Shown here: in pieces, positions 54,651-63,983 of the stretch
How positions within the stretch are numbered: position 1 is the stretch's first letter
Layout of the letters: each line of letters begins with the position of its first letter
DNA from: Hydrogenophilales bacterium
Lineage (GTDB): Bacteria > Pseudomonadota > Gammaproteobacteria > Burkholderiales > Eutrophovitaceae
Length of the DNA: 64,000 nt
Direction: 5' to 3'
NCBI GenBank assembly: GCA_902627495.1
Contig: CACOJS010000002.1
Coordinates: forward strand, 112,212-176,211
Position numbers and translations under genes: made by a program
The notes under the pieces: model-generated
What the model was told of the DNA's origin: nothing
Database searches by the model: none
What the model saw: only the letters and a program-made list of their open reading frames with translations

Positions 54651-55666
54651 GAACGTAATATCCCGTTGCTAATGTTAGGCAATAGTGAAGGGCCTTTGTA
54701 TATTAAACCAGTGTAGAGTTGTATTAATCTTGCACCAGCTTGAAACTTTTTTAAAGCGTCGTCAGCTGACATAATTCCTCCGACGCCAATTAATACTGCT
54801 TCTTTTCCAATTTTCGCGTTTAATTTTTCTAGTACGTATGTTGACTTAGAAAACAAGGGTGCTCCACTTAGTCCGCCCACTTCATTTGAGTATTTTAGTT
54901 TCCCCGAAAAATCTCTAGAAGTAGTAGTGTTGGTAGCAATTACTCCATCTATTTTACGAACCTTTAAGGTTTCTGTAATTTCAAGTATTTCATGCTCCTC
55001 TAGATCTGGTGAAAGTTTTATTACTAACGGTTTTCTTGTTCCGTGTTTTTCTGACAATTCATCTCTTGCATCCGTAATTTTATTGATAAGGTTATTAAAA
55101 TAATTCGGTTTTTGTAAATTTCTAAGGTCTTTTGTATTGGGAGATGACACGTTAATTGTAAAATAATCAGCTAATAGATATAGTTTTTGTAAACAAAATA
55201 TATAGTCTTGATAAGCACTCTCCAACGGAGTCTCTGAGTTTTTACCAATGTTAATCCCAAGAATACCTTTATAGGAGGAATTCTTGATATTCGAGATCAT
55301 GGCGGCAACGCCCTCATTGTTGAAGCCCAGTCTGTTAATTAACGCTTTTTGACTTTTTAGTCTAAATAATCTTGGTTGAGGGTTGCCGTGTTGTGGTTTG
55401 GGGGTTACTGTTCCAATTTCTATGAAGCCAAAGCCAAACGAACCTAGGGTATCAAGGTGATCCCCATTTTTATCTAGACCTGCCGCTAGGCCAATAGGGT
55501 TAGGAAAAGATATGCCCATTGCACTCACTGGCATATTTGGTACTTTATCGGTTAATAGGTCTCCAATGCCAAGCTTAGCCGAGTATTTTAGTATTTGGAA
55601 AACAAAGTCGTGAGCTTTTTCGGCCTCAAGTGAAAAGATAAGGGGTCGGATAATTTTGTAAAGCAC
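54635..55666 (-). CDS. pyrD: dihydroorotate dehydrogenase (quinone)
   Basis: Class 2 membrane-associated enzyme that oxidises dihydroorotate and passes electrons to quinone in pyrimidine synthesis. The core carries NPIGLAAGLDKNGDHLDTLG, FGFGFIEIGTVTPKPQHGNP, FTINVSSPNTKDLRNLQ (catalytic Ser) and IGVGGIMSADDALKK. The N-terminal LYKIIRPLIFSLEAEKAHDF is the membrane-binding helix. The frame is open to a TTG at 55699, which would overlap the bpt gene by 14 bp; the GTG at 55666, after GGAAGAAG, gives the standard N-terminus and 343 residues. Confidence 0.94.
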   Translation of the reverse strand: MLYKIIRPLIFSLEAEKAHDFVFQILKYSAKLGIGDLLTDKVPNMPVSAMGISFPNPIGLAAGLDKNGDHLDTLGSFGFGFIEIGTVTPKPQHGNPQPRLFRLKSQKALINRLGFNNEGVAAMISNIKNSSYKGILGINIGKNSETPLESAYQDYIFCLQKLYLLADYFTINVSSPNTKDLRNLQKPNYFNNLINKITDARDELSEKHGTRKPLVIKLSPDLEEHEILEITETLKVRKIDGVIATNTTTSRDFSGKLKYSNEVGGLSGAPLFSKSTYVLEKLNAKIGKEAVLIGVGGIMSADDALKKFQAGARLIQLYTGLIYKGPSLLPNISNGILRSCHKI

Positions 55667-55685
55667 CTCGCTTCTTCCCACTTTT

Positions 55686-56420
55686 TTAGTCTCCAACAAA
55701 GGTTAGCTTAATCCAGTTTCCATCGATGAGGCCTTCTAGGGATTGGAACTTACTTTTGTAGGACATTTTTTTGCTATCTTTTATCCAGTATCCTAGATAG
55801 AGGTGAGGTAGTTTTAACGATCTGCAGTATTCTATCTGCCAGATGATACTGTATATTCCATAGCTGGTTCCTTTGTTTTCAGGGTCAAAAAAAGTGTAGA
55901 CAGACGATACCCCATCATCTAACTTGTCAATTATGCTAATCATCTTAAGCTTATTTTTCTCTCGAAATTCGATTAGTAAAGAATTTACATGGCTCTGGAG
56001 AAGAAATTGTTTATATTGTTCTTTGCTGTCGCTATCCATGCCGCCTCCGCTATGCCTTACCGCCTGGTATTTGGTATATAAACTATAGTGCTCCTGGGAG
56101 AAAGATGGCTTAAATATTTTAGCAGAGAGATTTTTGTGTTTTTTCCACGCTCTTTTTTGGGATTTTTTCAAAGAAAAACTTTCAGTATTTATTCGTACAG
56201 GAACACATTGCTTGCAGGTTTCACAAAATGGTCTGTAGGTAAAAGAGCCACTCCTTCTAAATCCTTTGCTTACTAGATTGCTATAAGTTGTTTGGTTTAT
56301 GGCATGACTGGGTGTTGCTACCTGAGATCTTGCGACGGTATCCTTTAAATAGCTGCAGGAGTAGGGAGCCGTCGTGTAGAATTGAAGGGTGGCAATGGGC
56401 AAATCATTTAGTCTTGTCAT
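55686..56420 (-). CDS. bpt: aspartate/glutamate leucyltransferase (arginyltransferase family)
   Basis: Transfers leucine from tRNA to N-terminal Asp or Glu, marking proteins for ClpS/ClpAP degradation. The 244 residues start with TAPYSCSYLKDTVARSQVA, and include RSGSFTYRPFCETCKQCVPVR, YSLYTKYQAVRHSGGGMD and IYSIIWQIEYCRSLKLPHLYLGYWI, all ATE/Bpt motifs. It directly follows aat (adjacent ends, no gap), the second N-end-rule transferase. Length is standard for the bacterial family. Confidence 0.94.
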   Translation of the reverse strand: MTRLNDLPIATLQFYTTAPYSCSYLKDTVARSQVATPSHAINQTTYSNLVSKGFRRSGSFTYRPFCETCKQCVPVRINTESFSLKKSQKRAWKKHKNLSAKIFKPSFSQEHYSLYTKYQAVRHSGGGMDSDSKEQYKQFLLQSHVNSLLIEFREKNKLKMISIIDKLDDGVSSVYTFFDPENKGTSYGIYSIIWQIEYCRSLKLPHLYLGYWIKDSKKMSYKSKFQSLEGLIDGNWIKLTFVGD

Positions 56421-57131
56421 TCAAGTATCACCTCTTTGGTAGACCCACTTCACACGATTCGTAGGATAGGTTACTAAACTTGCTAGTATTTGTGCAAATT
56501 TTTGTCGACTAATTTTAACACCCCCCATAGATCGCATGTGATCACTATCAACTTGACAATCTATTATTCCAAATTCATTGTCTGTTAGCCACCTTGCTAA
56601 AGCCACGAGAGCAATTTTTGAGCAATTTGATTCGTCTGAAAACATTGACTCTCCGAAGAAAGCTCTTCCAATTGCTACACCATATAGGCCTCCTACAAGC
56701 CTTTTAGAGTGCCAAACTTCGACTGAATGTGCATATCCTGCGTTATGAAGATTAAGGTAAGCCTCAACCATAGGCCGCGAGATCCATGTTCCATCTTCAT
56801 TCTTCCGAGGCTCGCGACATTTCTGAATTACTTCGTAAAAAGATTGATCCATGGTCACTCTGAAGAGGTTTTTTTTCCATATTTTGTTGAGGGATTTCGA
56901 TATTTTTATTGCTTGAGGATAGATTACCAACCTGGGGTCTGGGCTCCACCAGAGAATCGGTTCAGGATCAGTAAACCAAGGGAATATTCCTCTTTTGTAG
57001 GCACTCAATAATCGGTCTTTACTCAAGTCACCCCCAGCGGCTAATAGTCCATTTGGTTTTTTTAAAGCTTGCCCAATCGGTGGAAATTGATGTTTTTCCG
57101 ATAACCAAGACACCATCGGATATTCATTCAT
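56421..57131 (-). CDS. aat: leucyl/phenylalanyl-tRNA-protein transferase
   Basis: Adds Leu or Phe to N-terminal Lys or Arg of proteins for N-end-rule degradation. The 236 residues include FPPIGQALKKPNGLLAAGGD, YKRGIFPWFTDPEPILWWSP, HSVEVWHSKRLVGGLYGVAI and GRAFFGESMFSDESNCSKIA, the full set of Aat motifs. It is upstream of bpt with no spacer, so the two N-end-rule transferases are made together. It is divergent from the methyltransferase at 57269 across 137 bp. Confidence 0.95.
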   Translation of the reverse strand: MNEYPMVSWLSEKHQFPPIGQALKKPNGLLAAGGDLSKDRLLSAYKRGIFPWFTDPEPILWWSPDPRLVIYPQAIKISKSLNKIWKKNLFRVTMDQSFYEVIQKCREPRKNEDGTWISRPMVEAYLNLHNAGYAHSVEVWHSKRLVGGLYGVAIGRAFFGESMFSDESNCSKIALVALARWLTDNEFGIIDCQVDSDHMRSMGGVKISRQKFAQILASLVTYPTNRVKWVYQRGDT

Positions 57132-57268
57132 CTAAATAACTTCCTGACTTCTTTGGCTTTTGGTGAGCACATTTTAATCTCTATACTTAGTGTAAGATAC
57201 ATATGTTACATTGAATATGGCTAGGGTGGTGTATATTGGGTCATGGTATAATTTCAATAATAAACTAA

Positions 57269-57835
57269 ATGGAAAACTTCCAAGGTAATTCTCCCTCACG
57301 CTGGGTCATTCGTTGGTCTAGCCTGTTGAAGCCGGGGACTAAAATTTTAGATCTGGCCTGTGGGCGAGGTAGAAATTCGCTGTTTCTAGCCAGTTTGGGG
57401 CATAATGTGGTAGCCGTGGATAGGGATGCTACTAAGCTCTCAGATATTCCAGACAGACCGGAAATCACCACCCTGTGTGAGGATTTGGAGTCTGGGGTTT
57501 GGCCATTGGTTGGCTGGAAGTTTGGAGGGATTATAGTAACTAACTATCTTTACAGACCTATGCTGCCTGATTTAATAAAGAACTTAGAATCAGGAGGAAT
57601 TTTGATCTATGAAACTTTTGCTCAAGGAAATCAGGTGTTTGGAAGACCATCAAATCCTGATTACTTATTGTTTCCTTATGAGTTGTTGGATATGTTGAGG
57701 GACAAATTACATATCATAGGTTTTGAACAAGGTCGGGTGGATTTGCCAAGTAGTGCTATTCTTCAGCGAGTTTGTGCGACTTTGGCGTCAGATGGTATGA
57801 ATCAGTCATTATGCTTAGATGATTTCCGTCATTAG
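57269..57835 (+). CDS. class I SAM-dependent methyltransferase
   Basis: A 188-residue small methyltransferase. The SAM site is LDLACGRGRNSLFLASLGHNV (motif I, from about residue 28), followed by VVAVDRDATKLSDI (acidic residue for the ribose) and IIVTNYLYRPMLPDLIKNL as the catalytic-side motif. The profile is that of TehB-like or UbiE-like small enzymes; the substrate is unknown. There is no clear ribosome site before the ATG, so it may be weakly translated. It precedes dapA by 42 bp. Confidence 0.87.
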   Translation: MENFQGNSPSRWVIRWSSLLKPGTKILDLACGRGRNSLFLASLGHNVVAVDRDATKLSDIPDRPEITTLCEDLESGVWPLVGWKFGGIIVTNYLYRPMLPDLIKNLESGGILIYETFAQGNQVFGRPSNPDYLLFPYELLDMLRDKLHIIGFEQGRVDLPSSAILQRVCATLASDGMNQSLCLDDFRH

Positions 57836-57877
57836 TAAAGTTATCGGGTACAATTACTGTCAAAGGAGCCTAATAGT

Positions 57878-58762
57878 ATGTTGAGAGGAAGCATAGTTGC
57901 TATAGTAACGCCAATGAAAGTAGGTGATACCTCAATTGATTATGAGATTTTAGGAGAGTTGATTGATTGGCATATCAATGAGGGCACAAAAGGAATTGTT
58001 ATAGTTGGTACAACTGGCGAATCACCTACAGTTAGTTTTAATGAGCATTGTCAACTAATTAAGTTTGCTGTTAAAGCTAGCCAGGGAAGAGTTCCGGTCA
58101 TAGCGGGAACAGGGGCAAATTCTACCCAAGAAGCGATAGACCTATCTGTTTACTCCAAAGATGTTGGTGCGGATTTTGGATTAAGCGTAGTCCCATATTA
58201 CAATAAGCCAACCCAGGAGGGGCTTTACGCTCACTTCAAGGCAATTGCGGAGACTGTTGACTTTCCTCAGATCTTGTACAATGTACCCGGAAGGACAGTG
58301 GCTGATTTGTCAAATGAGACAGTGATTCGTCTTTCAAAAATTGACAATATAATTGGATTAAAGGACGCAACCGCTGATTTAGAAAGATTTGTTGAGTTAA
58401 TTGGAAGAGTGGGTCAAGACTTTGCTATTTATAGTGGTGATGATGCTACAGCCCTTGGACTTTTGATGCTGGGAGGACACGGTGTAATTTCGGTTACAGC
58501 AAACGTGGCTCCAAATCTAGTTAGTCATATGTGTGATTATGTCTTTAATGAAGACTGGGAAAGTGCAAAAAAAATTAACCAACGGCTTGTAACGCTTAAC
58601 AAGTATCTCTTCTGTGAGGCTAACCCCATACCTGTGAAATGGGCGTTAAATAAAATGGGGAAGTTGCCATCAGGGATTAGATCTCCGCTAACTAGTCTAT
58701 CTACTAAATGGCATGGTCCTTTAGTAAAAGGACTAGAGCAGGCAGGAGTCAAGTTAAAATGA
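57878..58762 (+). CDS. dapA: 4-hydroxy-tetrahydrodipicolinate synthase
   Basis: Condenses pyruvate with aspartate semialdehyde in lysine and peptidoglycan synthesis. The 294 residues contain GTTGESPTVSFNEH (Thr-Thr phosphate loop), VVPYYNKPTQEGLYAHFKAI (catalytic Tyr), LYNVPGRTVADL, and the Schiff-base Lys in IIGLKDATADLER. GGHGVISVTANVAPNL follows. Length and motifs are those of DapA. An AGGAG ribosome site lies 8 bp before the ATG. bamC follows after 13 bp, as in many gammaproteobacteria. Confidence 0.96.
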   Translation: MLRGSIVAIVTPMKVGDTSIDYEILGELIDWHINEGTKGIVIVGTTGESPTVSFNEHCQLIKFAVKASQGRVPVIAGTGANSTQEAIDLSVYSKDVGADFGLSVVPYYNKPTQEGLYAHFKAIAETVDFPQILYNVPGRTVADLSNETVIRLSKIDNIIGLKDATADLERFVELIGRVGQDFAIYSGDDATALGLLMLGGHGVISVTANVAPNLVSHMCDYVFNEDWESAKKINQRLVTLNKYLFCEANPIPVKWALNKMGKLPSGIRSPLTSLSTKWHGPLVKGLEQAGVKLK

Positions 58763-58775
58763 TTGAGAGGATTAT

Positions 58776-59996
58776 TTGTTCAAAACAGAAAAAAATGGTG
58801 ATATGAGAAATTTATTATTTAAAAAAAGGCAAAGCTCTTTGGATTATTTCATCTTTGCCATATTGGTAACCAACTTGGTTTTTATATCGGGTTGTAGTAC
58901 CGAAGCCTTCAAGGCAGGGGATAACATTCTCAAGCGTGGAGACCTTGACTATAAGACAATAAACGCACAAAAAACAGATCCTCTGGTTATGCCACCAGAT
59001 TTTGTAGCACCTTTGACCGATGACAGATTCAATATTCCGCAAGGATCTTCATCTACATATTCAGAATACTCTCAATCTACTGGGGCAGGGGATGGAGTTG
59101 TTCTTGGAACATCTGATGGACAAGAGATATTACCAGTTATAGAAGGTATTGAGGTAAAAGGTGACGGAAGGCTACGCTGGGTTGTGGTTGATAACTCAAT
59201 TGACGTCCTATGGGATAGGGTTAGGCAGTTTTGGGAAAACAATGGTTTTGTAATTGAAAAAAATATGCCGTCTTTGGGTTTCATGGAAACCAAGTGGGCA
59301 GTAAGGGATGCAAAGGCACCTAAATCCGGAATAAATCGGCTTTTGGGGGGTGTCCTTGATAATATTAATTCTTATCCAGAGCGTGACAAGTTTCGTACGC
59401 GGTTGGAGCCTGGAGATGAAGATAATACTTCTGAGATTTATATTACACATCAGGGTATGACAGAAAAGCGAATCAAGGTAAGTGTTGATACCATAAGAAG
59501 GAATTGGGAGGTTACCCCAGCAAACACTGAGCTAGAGGCAGAAATGTTGTACCGTATTACCATGTGGCTAGGACTTGATCAAAAGAGTGCCATGCAGGTA
59601 AAAGATTCGACTTCCTTGCTTAAGACAGCGAAAGTTTTCCAGAGCGATGATAGCGAATCAGCATATTTGATTTTAGATAAATCCTACGGCCCTGCATGGA
59701 GAACGCTTGGTATTGCTTTGGATAGGTTAGGGTTTACTTTGGAGGACCGCAACCGATCGCAAGGGGTCTACTACGTAAGGTACATCGCACCGAATGAGGA
59801 AGATGACAAAAAAAGCTTTTGGCAAAAATTGGCTTTTTGGAAAAAACCTAAGAAACCAGATGAAGTGCAATATCAGATTGTCGTGGATGAAGTGGAAGAC
59901 GGCCAATGTCATGTTGTTGTGTTAAATGGAGAAGGAAAAGCTATTTTTGGACCAGCTGTATTGTCCATACTAAATCGATTGAAAAATGAGGTTTGA
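58776..59996 (+). CDS. bamC: outer-membrane assembly lipoprotein BamC
   Basis: Component of the BAM complex for beta-barrel insertion. The protein has a lipoprotein signal ending VFISGCST, then a low-complexity N-terminal stretch (about 60 residues that in E. coli BamC wraps BamD) and two helix-grip domains (about residues 115-240 and 270-400), with LYRITMWLGL and a later VQYQIVVDEVEDGQCHVVV. It directly follows dapA, the normal context. The frame starts at TTG 58776 after GAGAGG; the ATG at 58803 gives a more compact signal peptide and is an equally good start. At about 400 residues it is longer than E. coli BamC (344). Confidence 0.88.
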   Translation: MFKTEKNGDMRNLLFKKRQSSLDYFIFAILVTNLVFISGCSTEAFKAGDNILKRGDLDYKTINAQKTDPLVMPPDFVAPLTDDRFNIPQGSSSTYSEYSQSTGAGDGVVLGTSDGQEILPVIEGIEVKGDGRLRWVVVDNSIDVLWDRVRQFWENNGFVIEKNMPSLGFMETKWAVRDAKAPKSGINRLLGGVLDNINSYPERDKFRTRLEPGDEDNTSEIYITHQGMTEKRIKVSVDTIRRNWEVTPANTELEAEMLYRITMWLGLDQKSAMQVKDSTSLLKTAKVFQSDDSESAYLILDKSYGPAWRTLGIALDRLGFTLEDRNRSQGVYYVRYIAPNEEDDKKSFWQKLAFWKKPKKPDEVQYQIVVDEVEDGQCHVVVLNGEGKAIFGPAVLSILNRLKNEV

Positions 59997-60023
59997 GTTG
60001 CATGGTTTTAATATGAGTCTAGT

Positions 60024-60791
60024 GTGGCGTTAAAGAAATTTCGCTTCTGCAGTATAGGGAGCGGTAGTCGAGGGAATGGGTTAATTATTGAGTGTGGTAA
60101 TACAAGAGTATTAGTCGACTGCGGTTTTAGTTTCAGGGAGTCTGTAAGACGGTTAGCAGTGAAAGGGGTATCACCACAGTCTTTGGACGGTATAGTAGTC
60201 ACCCATGAACATGGAGACCACGTGGGTGGGGTCGAAAAACTGGCAACCAAGTATAACCTAAAAATATTTCTAACCCCTGGAACATCATATGCTATTGGTG
60301 ACAACTCAGAGAAATTTTTGATCAGAGATTTCTCAAACTTTGCGATTGGAGATTTATGGGTTAACCCGTTTCCGGTTCCCCATGATGCTAACGAGCCCTC
60401 TCAATTTTTGTTTAGTGATGGCAATCGTAGGCTTGGATTGCTGACTGATCTAGGTCATTCAACGAGTTATTTAGAAGGTATCATTTCTGGATGTCATGGG
60501 TTGATTTTGGAATGTAATCATGATCTAGGTATGTTGGCAAATTCTCAGTATCCAAAGTCTCTCAAGGATAGGATATCTGGTCGCCTTGGGCACTTAGATA
60601 ATCGTTCGGCTGCAGGCATTCTTGCGACTATCGATTGTACTCAACTGCGGCATATTGTTGCGGCACATCTTTCAGAGGCTAATAACACTGCGGACCTGGC
60701 TAGAAGTAGTTTGTCTGCCGTACTAAACACCTCTCCTGATTGGGTTGGTGTTGCAACTCAGTCTGATGGATTTGATTGGCGAGATTTGTAA
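60024..60791 (+). CDS. MBL-fold metallohydrolase (YycJ/PhnP-like)
   Basis: A 255-residue cytoplasmic metallo-beta-lactamase-fold enzyme. The start RFCSIGSGSRGNGLIIECG and the first metal motif VVTHEHGDHVGGVEKLA (THxHxDH) are typical of the YycJ/WalJ exonuclease-like and PhnP-like group; LLTDLGHST and ECNHDLGML supply later ligands, and VAAHLSEANN the last His. Such enzymes are often annotated as phosphodiesterases or 5'-3' exonucleases. The start codon is GTG. It follows bamC by 27 bp and converges on the ABC permease. Confidence 0.9.
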   Translation: MALKKFRFCSIGSGSRGNGLIIECGNTRVLVDCGFSFRESVRRLAVKGVSPQSLDGIVVTHEHGDHVGGVEKLATKYNLKIFLTPGTSYAIGDNSEKFLIRDFSNFAIGDLWVNPFPVPHDANEPSQFLFSDGNRRLGLLTDLGHSTSYLEGIISGCHGLILECNHDLGMLANSQYPKSLKDRISGRLGHLDNRSAAGILATIDCTQLRHIVAAHLSEANNTADLARSSLSAVLNTSPDWVGVATQSDGFDWRDL

Positions 60792-60823
60792 TAAAACAAC
60801 GGCCTGTTTATGAATATTTAGGT

Positions 60824-61621
60824 TTATCGTGTAGAGGCTGTTATTCGTTTTATGAGGGGCTCATGGTTGGTTTCCTTGGCAAAGCGCCAACTAGATATAG
60901 CTGTTGCAAAAACTACAAAAAGAGCCAATATAACTATATCTAAGATTAAATTAAAATCACTTGAGGGTAAAGGTGATGATAGTGCATGTTTTAAAAGATC
61001 TACGGCATAAGTATAGGGATTAAACTGGGCAAGTAGTGAAAGTACATATGGAAGGTCATGAACTGGATATAAAGACCCACTAATAAAAAAAATAGGAAAT
61101 ATAACAAAATTCATCACGGCGGCAAAGTTGTCGAGAGATTTAGAAAAAGAGGCCGTCAACATTCCAATGCCGGAGCATGCAAGTGATGAAAGTATAATCG
61201 CGACACTCAATAAAATATAGTTTGATCCACTGGCCATCATGCCTAGTAGAGTTAAAATAATCAACAATAAAATCGCTTGAAGAACGCTAGCTAGAGTTGA
61301 CGATAAAGTTTTGGCAATAATAATCCAATAATGAGGGAGTGGTGCCACAATCATCATTCGCATGACACCGGATTCCTTATCATAAACGGTTGTGAGGGCG
61401 GAAAGCATTGATCCAAATAAGATTGTCATTCCTAAAACGCCTGGTATTAAGAAATGGGTATAACTTCCCTCTCCAGAGTAATCAAGCATTGAGCCTATAC
61501 CAGCACCTATAACAAATAACCATATCAAGGGTCGGATCATGGATGCGATAAGTCTCGTTCTTTGTCTTATCATGCGAATGATTTCACGTTCCAGAACTGC
61601 CCACACCGCTCTAAACATCAT
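60824..61621 (-). CDS. ABC-2 type transporter permease, pqq-linked
   Basis: A 265-residue inner-membrane permease with six helices and an ABC-2 motif region: RQRTRLIASMIRPLIWLFVIG at the start, then a loop YDKESGVMRMMIVAPLPHYW and FPIFFISGSLYPVHDLP typical of DrrB/NodJ-like export permeases. It overlaps the ATPase gene by 11 bp. Location just after pqqE suggests co-expression with PQQ synthesis. The substrate is unknown. Confidence 0.9.
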   Translation of the reverse strand: MMFRAVWAVLEREIIRMIRQRTRLIASMIRPLIWLFVIGAGIGSMLDYSGEGSYTHFLIPGVLGMTILFGSMLSALTTVYDKESGVMRMMIVAPLPHYWIIIAKTLSSTLASVLQAILLLIILTLLGMMASGSNYILLSVAIILSSLACSGIGMLTASFSKSLDNFAAVMNFVIFPIFFISGSLYPVHDLPYVLSLLAQFNPYTYAVDLLKHALSSPLPSSDFNLILDIVILALFVVFATAISSWRFAKETNHEPLIKRITASTR

Positions 61622-62549
61622 TTTGTTTTTTTACCTCTCTTTGGATGGTCCAAAGAAACACATCATTAAGATTGGGTTTCCTAACCCGCCATTGCTCGAT
61701 ATTCCCTTGAATACTGTTATGTAATGAGGTGAGACTTTCAAAATCTTTACCGAAAGATTTGTAATATGATACCCCCTGACCTTGTAAAGGTTTTCCTAGG
61801 ACATTTTCAACGTTTCTGATTGCCGCATCCGACCCTTCTAATTCAATAATGTGGTTTGCCAGTGTAGATATAAGCTCTTTAGGTTCTCCCTGCGCAATGA
61901 GTTTTCCACTATTAAGAAATGCGACATTGTCGCACGACTCCGCCTCCTCTAAATAGTGAGTCGTTAGTAATACTGTCATCCCGTATTCTTTACGTAGTTC
62001 GTGAATAAATTTCCAAATCTTCAACCGGTTCGGTAGGTCAAGTCCTATAGTTGGTTCGTCTAATATTAAAATAGCTGGTTGATGAATTATTCCACGGATT
62101 ATATCGACAGCTCTCTTCATTCCCCCCGAGAATGCCGCTATTGGTTTGTTGATGTGTTGATTTAGCTCGAAAAGATCTATTAAAGGTTTTGCATTTTGCT
62201 TAATTGTTTTTTTATCTAGCCCGTGCAATTGCCCAGCAAATTCTAGATTTTGTAATAATGATAGAGATCGATCAATAGTAGTTTCTTGAAAAACTAGTCC
62301 AATTTTTCTTCGTATATTTATCGGATCTTTTGCCGGATCAAAGCCTGCTATTTGAATTGTTCCAGTTGTCGGCTTTATTAGGGTACATAATATATGTATG
62401 GTGGTTGTTTTGCCCGAACCGTTTGGCCCTAGGAGACCAAAGAAATCACCCTGGTTAATTTGTATGGAGAGGTTATCAACTGCGGGAACATTCTGGTATG
62501 TTTTACAAAGATTTTCAGCGATTACAGCCGGGAAATTGGTATCCGTCAC
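61611..62549 (-). CDS. ABC transporter ATP-binding protein, pqq-linked
   Basis: A 312-residue ATPase of the DrrA/CcmA/NodI export class. Walker A GPNGSGKTTTI near residue 40, Q-loop VFQETTIDRSLSL, signature FSGGMKRAVDIIRG, Walker B AILILDEPTIGLD and switch LLTTHYLEEAESC are intact. It pairs with the overlapping permease gene to form an exporter. It starts 8 bp after pqqE, so the set pqqD-pqqE-ABC ATPase-permease is one operon. Confidence 0.93.
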   Translation of the reverse strand: MTDTNFPAVIAENLCKTYQNVPAVDNLSIQINQGDFFGLLGPNGSGKTTTIHILCTLIKPTTGTIQIAGFDPAKDPINIRRKIGLVFQETTIDRSLSLLQNLEFAGQLHGLDKKTIKQNAKPLIDLFELNQHINKPIAAFSGGMKRAVDIIRGIIHQPAILILDEPTIGLDLPNRLKIWKFIHELRKEYGMTVLLTTHYLEEAESCDNVAFLNSGKLIAQGEPKELISTLANHIIELEGSDAAIRNVENVLGKPLQGQGVSYYKSFGKDFESLTSLHNSIQGNIEQWRVRKPNLNDVFLWTIQREVKKQNDV

Positions 62550-62557
62550 ACATTACC

Positions 62558-63715
62558 TCACTGTGAAAGACTGGTCTCTTTTTTTGATAATTCTCTGGAA
62601 TTTTTATCAGTACGGTAGAAAATTAGCGGTTTGGAGTCTATAACTTTGGTCTCGGTAACTTGAGCTTGGTTTACTTGCTCTTCCAAAATGTAGTGATGAG
62701 GTGATTTGTCACACACAGGATCTGCATTAGTTGCATCCCCAGTTACCATATACGCTTGGCAACGACATCCACCAAAGTCTTTTTCTTTTTCTGGGCAAGA
62801 CTTACATGGTTCGTTCATCCAATCATCACCGCGGTAAGCATTGAACCCCTTAGACTCGAACCATATTTCACGGACAGACTTGTCCCTAACTGAAGGGAAA
62901 TCTAACCCCGGAAGCATCCTAGCTTCATGACATGGCAGTGCCACCCCATCAGGCGTGAGATTAAGAAATATAGCCCCCCAACCATTCATGCATGCTTTTG
63001 GTCTAGTCTCATAATAGTCAGGGTTTACAAAATAGATTTTCATTTTTTTACCAATTTTTTTTCGGAATTTATTGGTAACTTCTTCTGCCCTGATCAACTG
63101 CTCTTTACTGGGGATTAAATGTTTTCGGTTCTCATATGCCCAGGCATAGTATTGAGTATTTGCCAGTTCTACATGGTCTGCCCGTATTGCTTCTGCCATA
63201 TCTAAAATTTGGCCAATATGATCGATATTGAGCCTATGAAGAACAACATTGAGGACCATGGGATAATCATATTCTTTAATTAGCCCTGCCGCTTTTGCCT
63301 TTAAATCGAAGGTTCGAGTACTAGATAAAAAATCATTCATCTCTTTGGTAGAGTCTTGGAAAGACAATTGAATTTGGCCAAGCCCTCCCTTTTTGAATGC
63401 AGATATTCGTTTTTCGGTCAGGCCGATACCAGAGGTAAGCAAGTTAACATAGAACCCCATTTTAGTACTTTCTGAGACCAAGATTTCACAATCTTTACGC
63501 ATAAGAGGTTCGCCACCTGATATGCCGAGTTGTACTGCCCCCAATTCTCGACTTTCCCGGAACACCCGCAACCATTCTTCAGTTTTTAGCTCTGGTCCGT
63601 GTGTATCGTAGTCAACGGGATTGTAGCAAAATACACAGTGTAACGGACATTTATAGGTTACCTCTGCGTTCAACCATAATGGTGGTTTTATACTATTGTT
63701 CATGGATCCAGCCAT
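62558..63715 (-). CDS. pqqE: PQQ biosynthesis radical SAM enzyme
   Basis: Catalyses the first carbon-carbon cross-link between Glu and Tyr of the PqqA peptide. The 385 residues carry the radical SAM cluster motif CPLHCVFCYN (CxxxCxxC) near residue 25, GGEPLM for SAM, and a SPASM region with CMNGWG, then CKSCPEKEKDFGGCRCQAYM and a final Cys in DPVCDKSPHH, which bind auxiliary Fe-S clusters. The gene overlaps pqqD by 23 bp; an ATG at residue 5 is an alternative start. The last 40 residues are a charged tail. Confidence 0.96.
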   Translation of the reverse strand: MAGSMNNSIKPPLWLNAEVTYKCPLHCVFCYNPVDYDTHGPELKTEEWLRVFRESRELGAVQLGISGGEPLMRKDCEILVSESTKMGFYVNLLTSGIGLTEKRISAFKKGGLGQIQLSFQDSTKEMNDFLSSTRTFDLKAKAAGLIKEYDYPMVLNVVLHRLNIDHIGQILDMAEAIRADHVELANTQYYAWAYENRKHLIPSKEQLIRAEEVTNKFRKKIGKKMKIYFVNPDYYETRPKACMNGWGAIFLNLTPDGVALPCHEARMLPGLDFPSVRDKSVREIWFESKGFNAYRGDDWMNEPCKSCPEKEKDFGGCRCQAYMVTGDATNADPVCDKSPHHYILEEQVNQAQVTETKVIDSKPLIFYRTDKNSRELSKKETSLSQ

Positions 63716-63983
63716 TTGAGTAACACTTATTTAAGAAAGCAATCACATCATCTTTTAGTTCTGTATTTGGGAATTTATCTTCAAGAATGTTAATTATATC
63801 TACCACTGAGTGCTCCCCAGTGACCAATTTCATAATTTCTCCCGAGCTACCCGGTAATTTGACCATACCTTCTGGGTATAAAAGAACAAAACAGTCCTGA
63901 GCTTCCTCCCATTGTAGACGGTACTGTTTGTCAAGGCTAATTTTAGTGTCGGTATTGAGTTTATCACCTTGATCTTCAGTCAC
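63693..63983 (-). CDS. pqqD: PQQ biosynthesis peptide chaperone
   Basis: RiPP recognition element that binds the PqqA peptide and presents it to PqqE. The 96 residues contain the PqqD pattern: RLQWEEAQDCFVLLYPEGMVKL, then GSSGEIMKLVTGEHSVVDII and a C-terminal FLNKCYSNGWI. The start is GTG at 63983, preceded by AAAGGA at good spacing, and the GTGA overlaps an upstream stop that is probably pqqC. pqqA, pqqB and pqqC lie beyond the window edge. Confidence 0.93.
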   Translation of the reverse strand: MTEDQGDKLNTDTKISLDKQYRLQWEEAQDCFVLLYPEGMVKLPGSSGEIMKLVTGEHSVVDIINILEDKFPNTELKDDVIAFLNKCYSNGWIHEQ

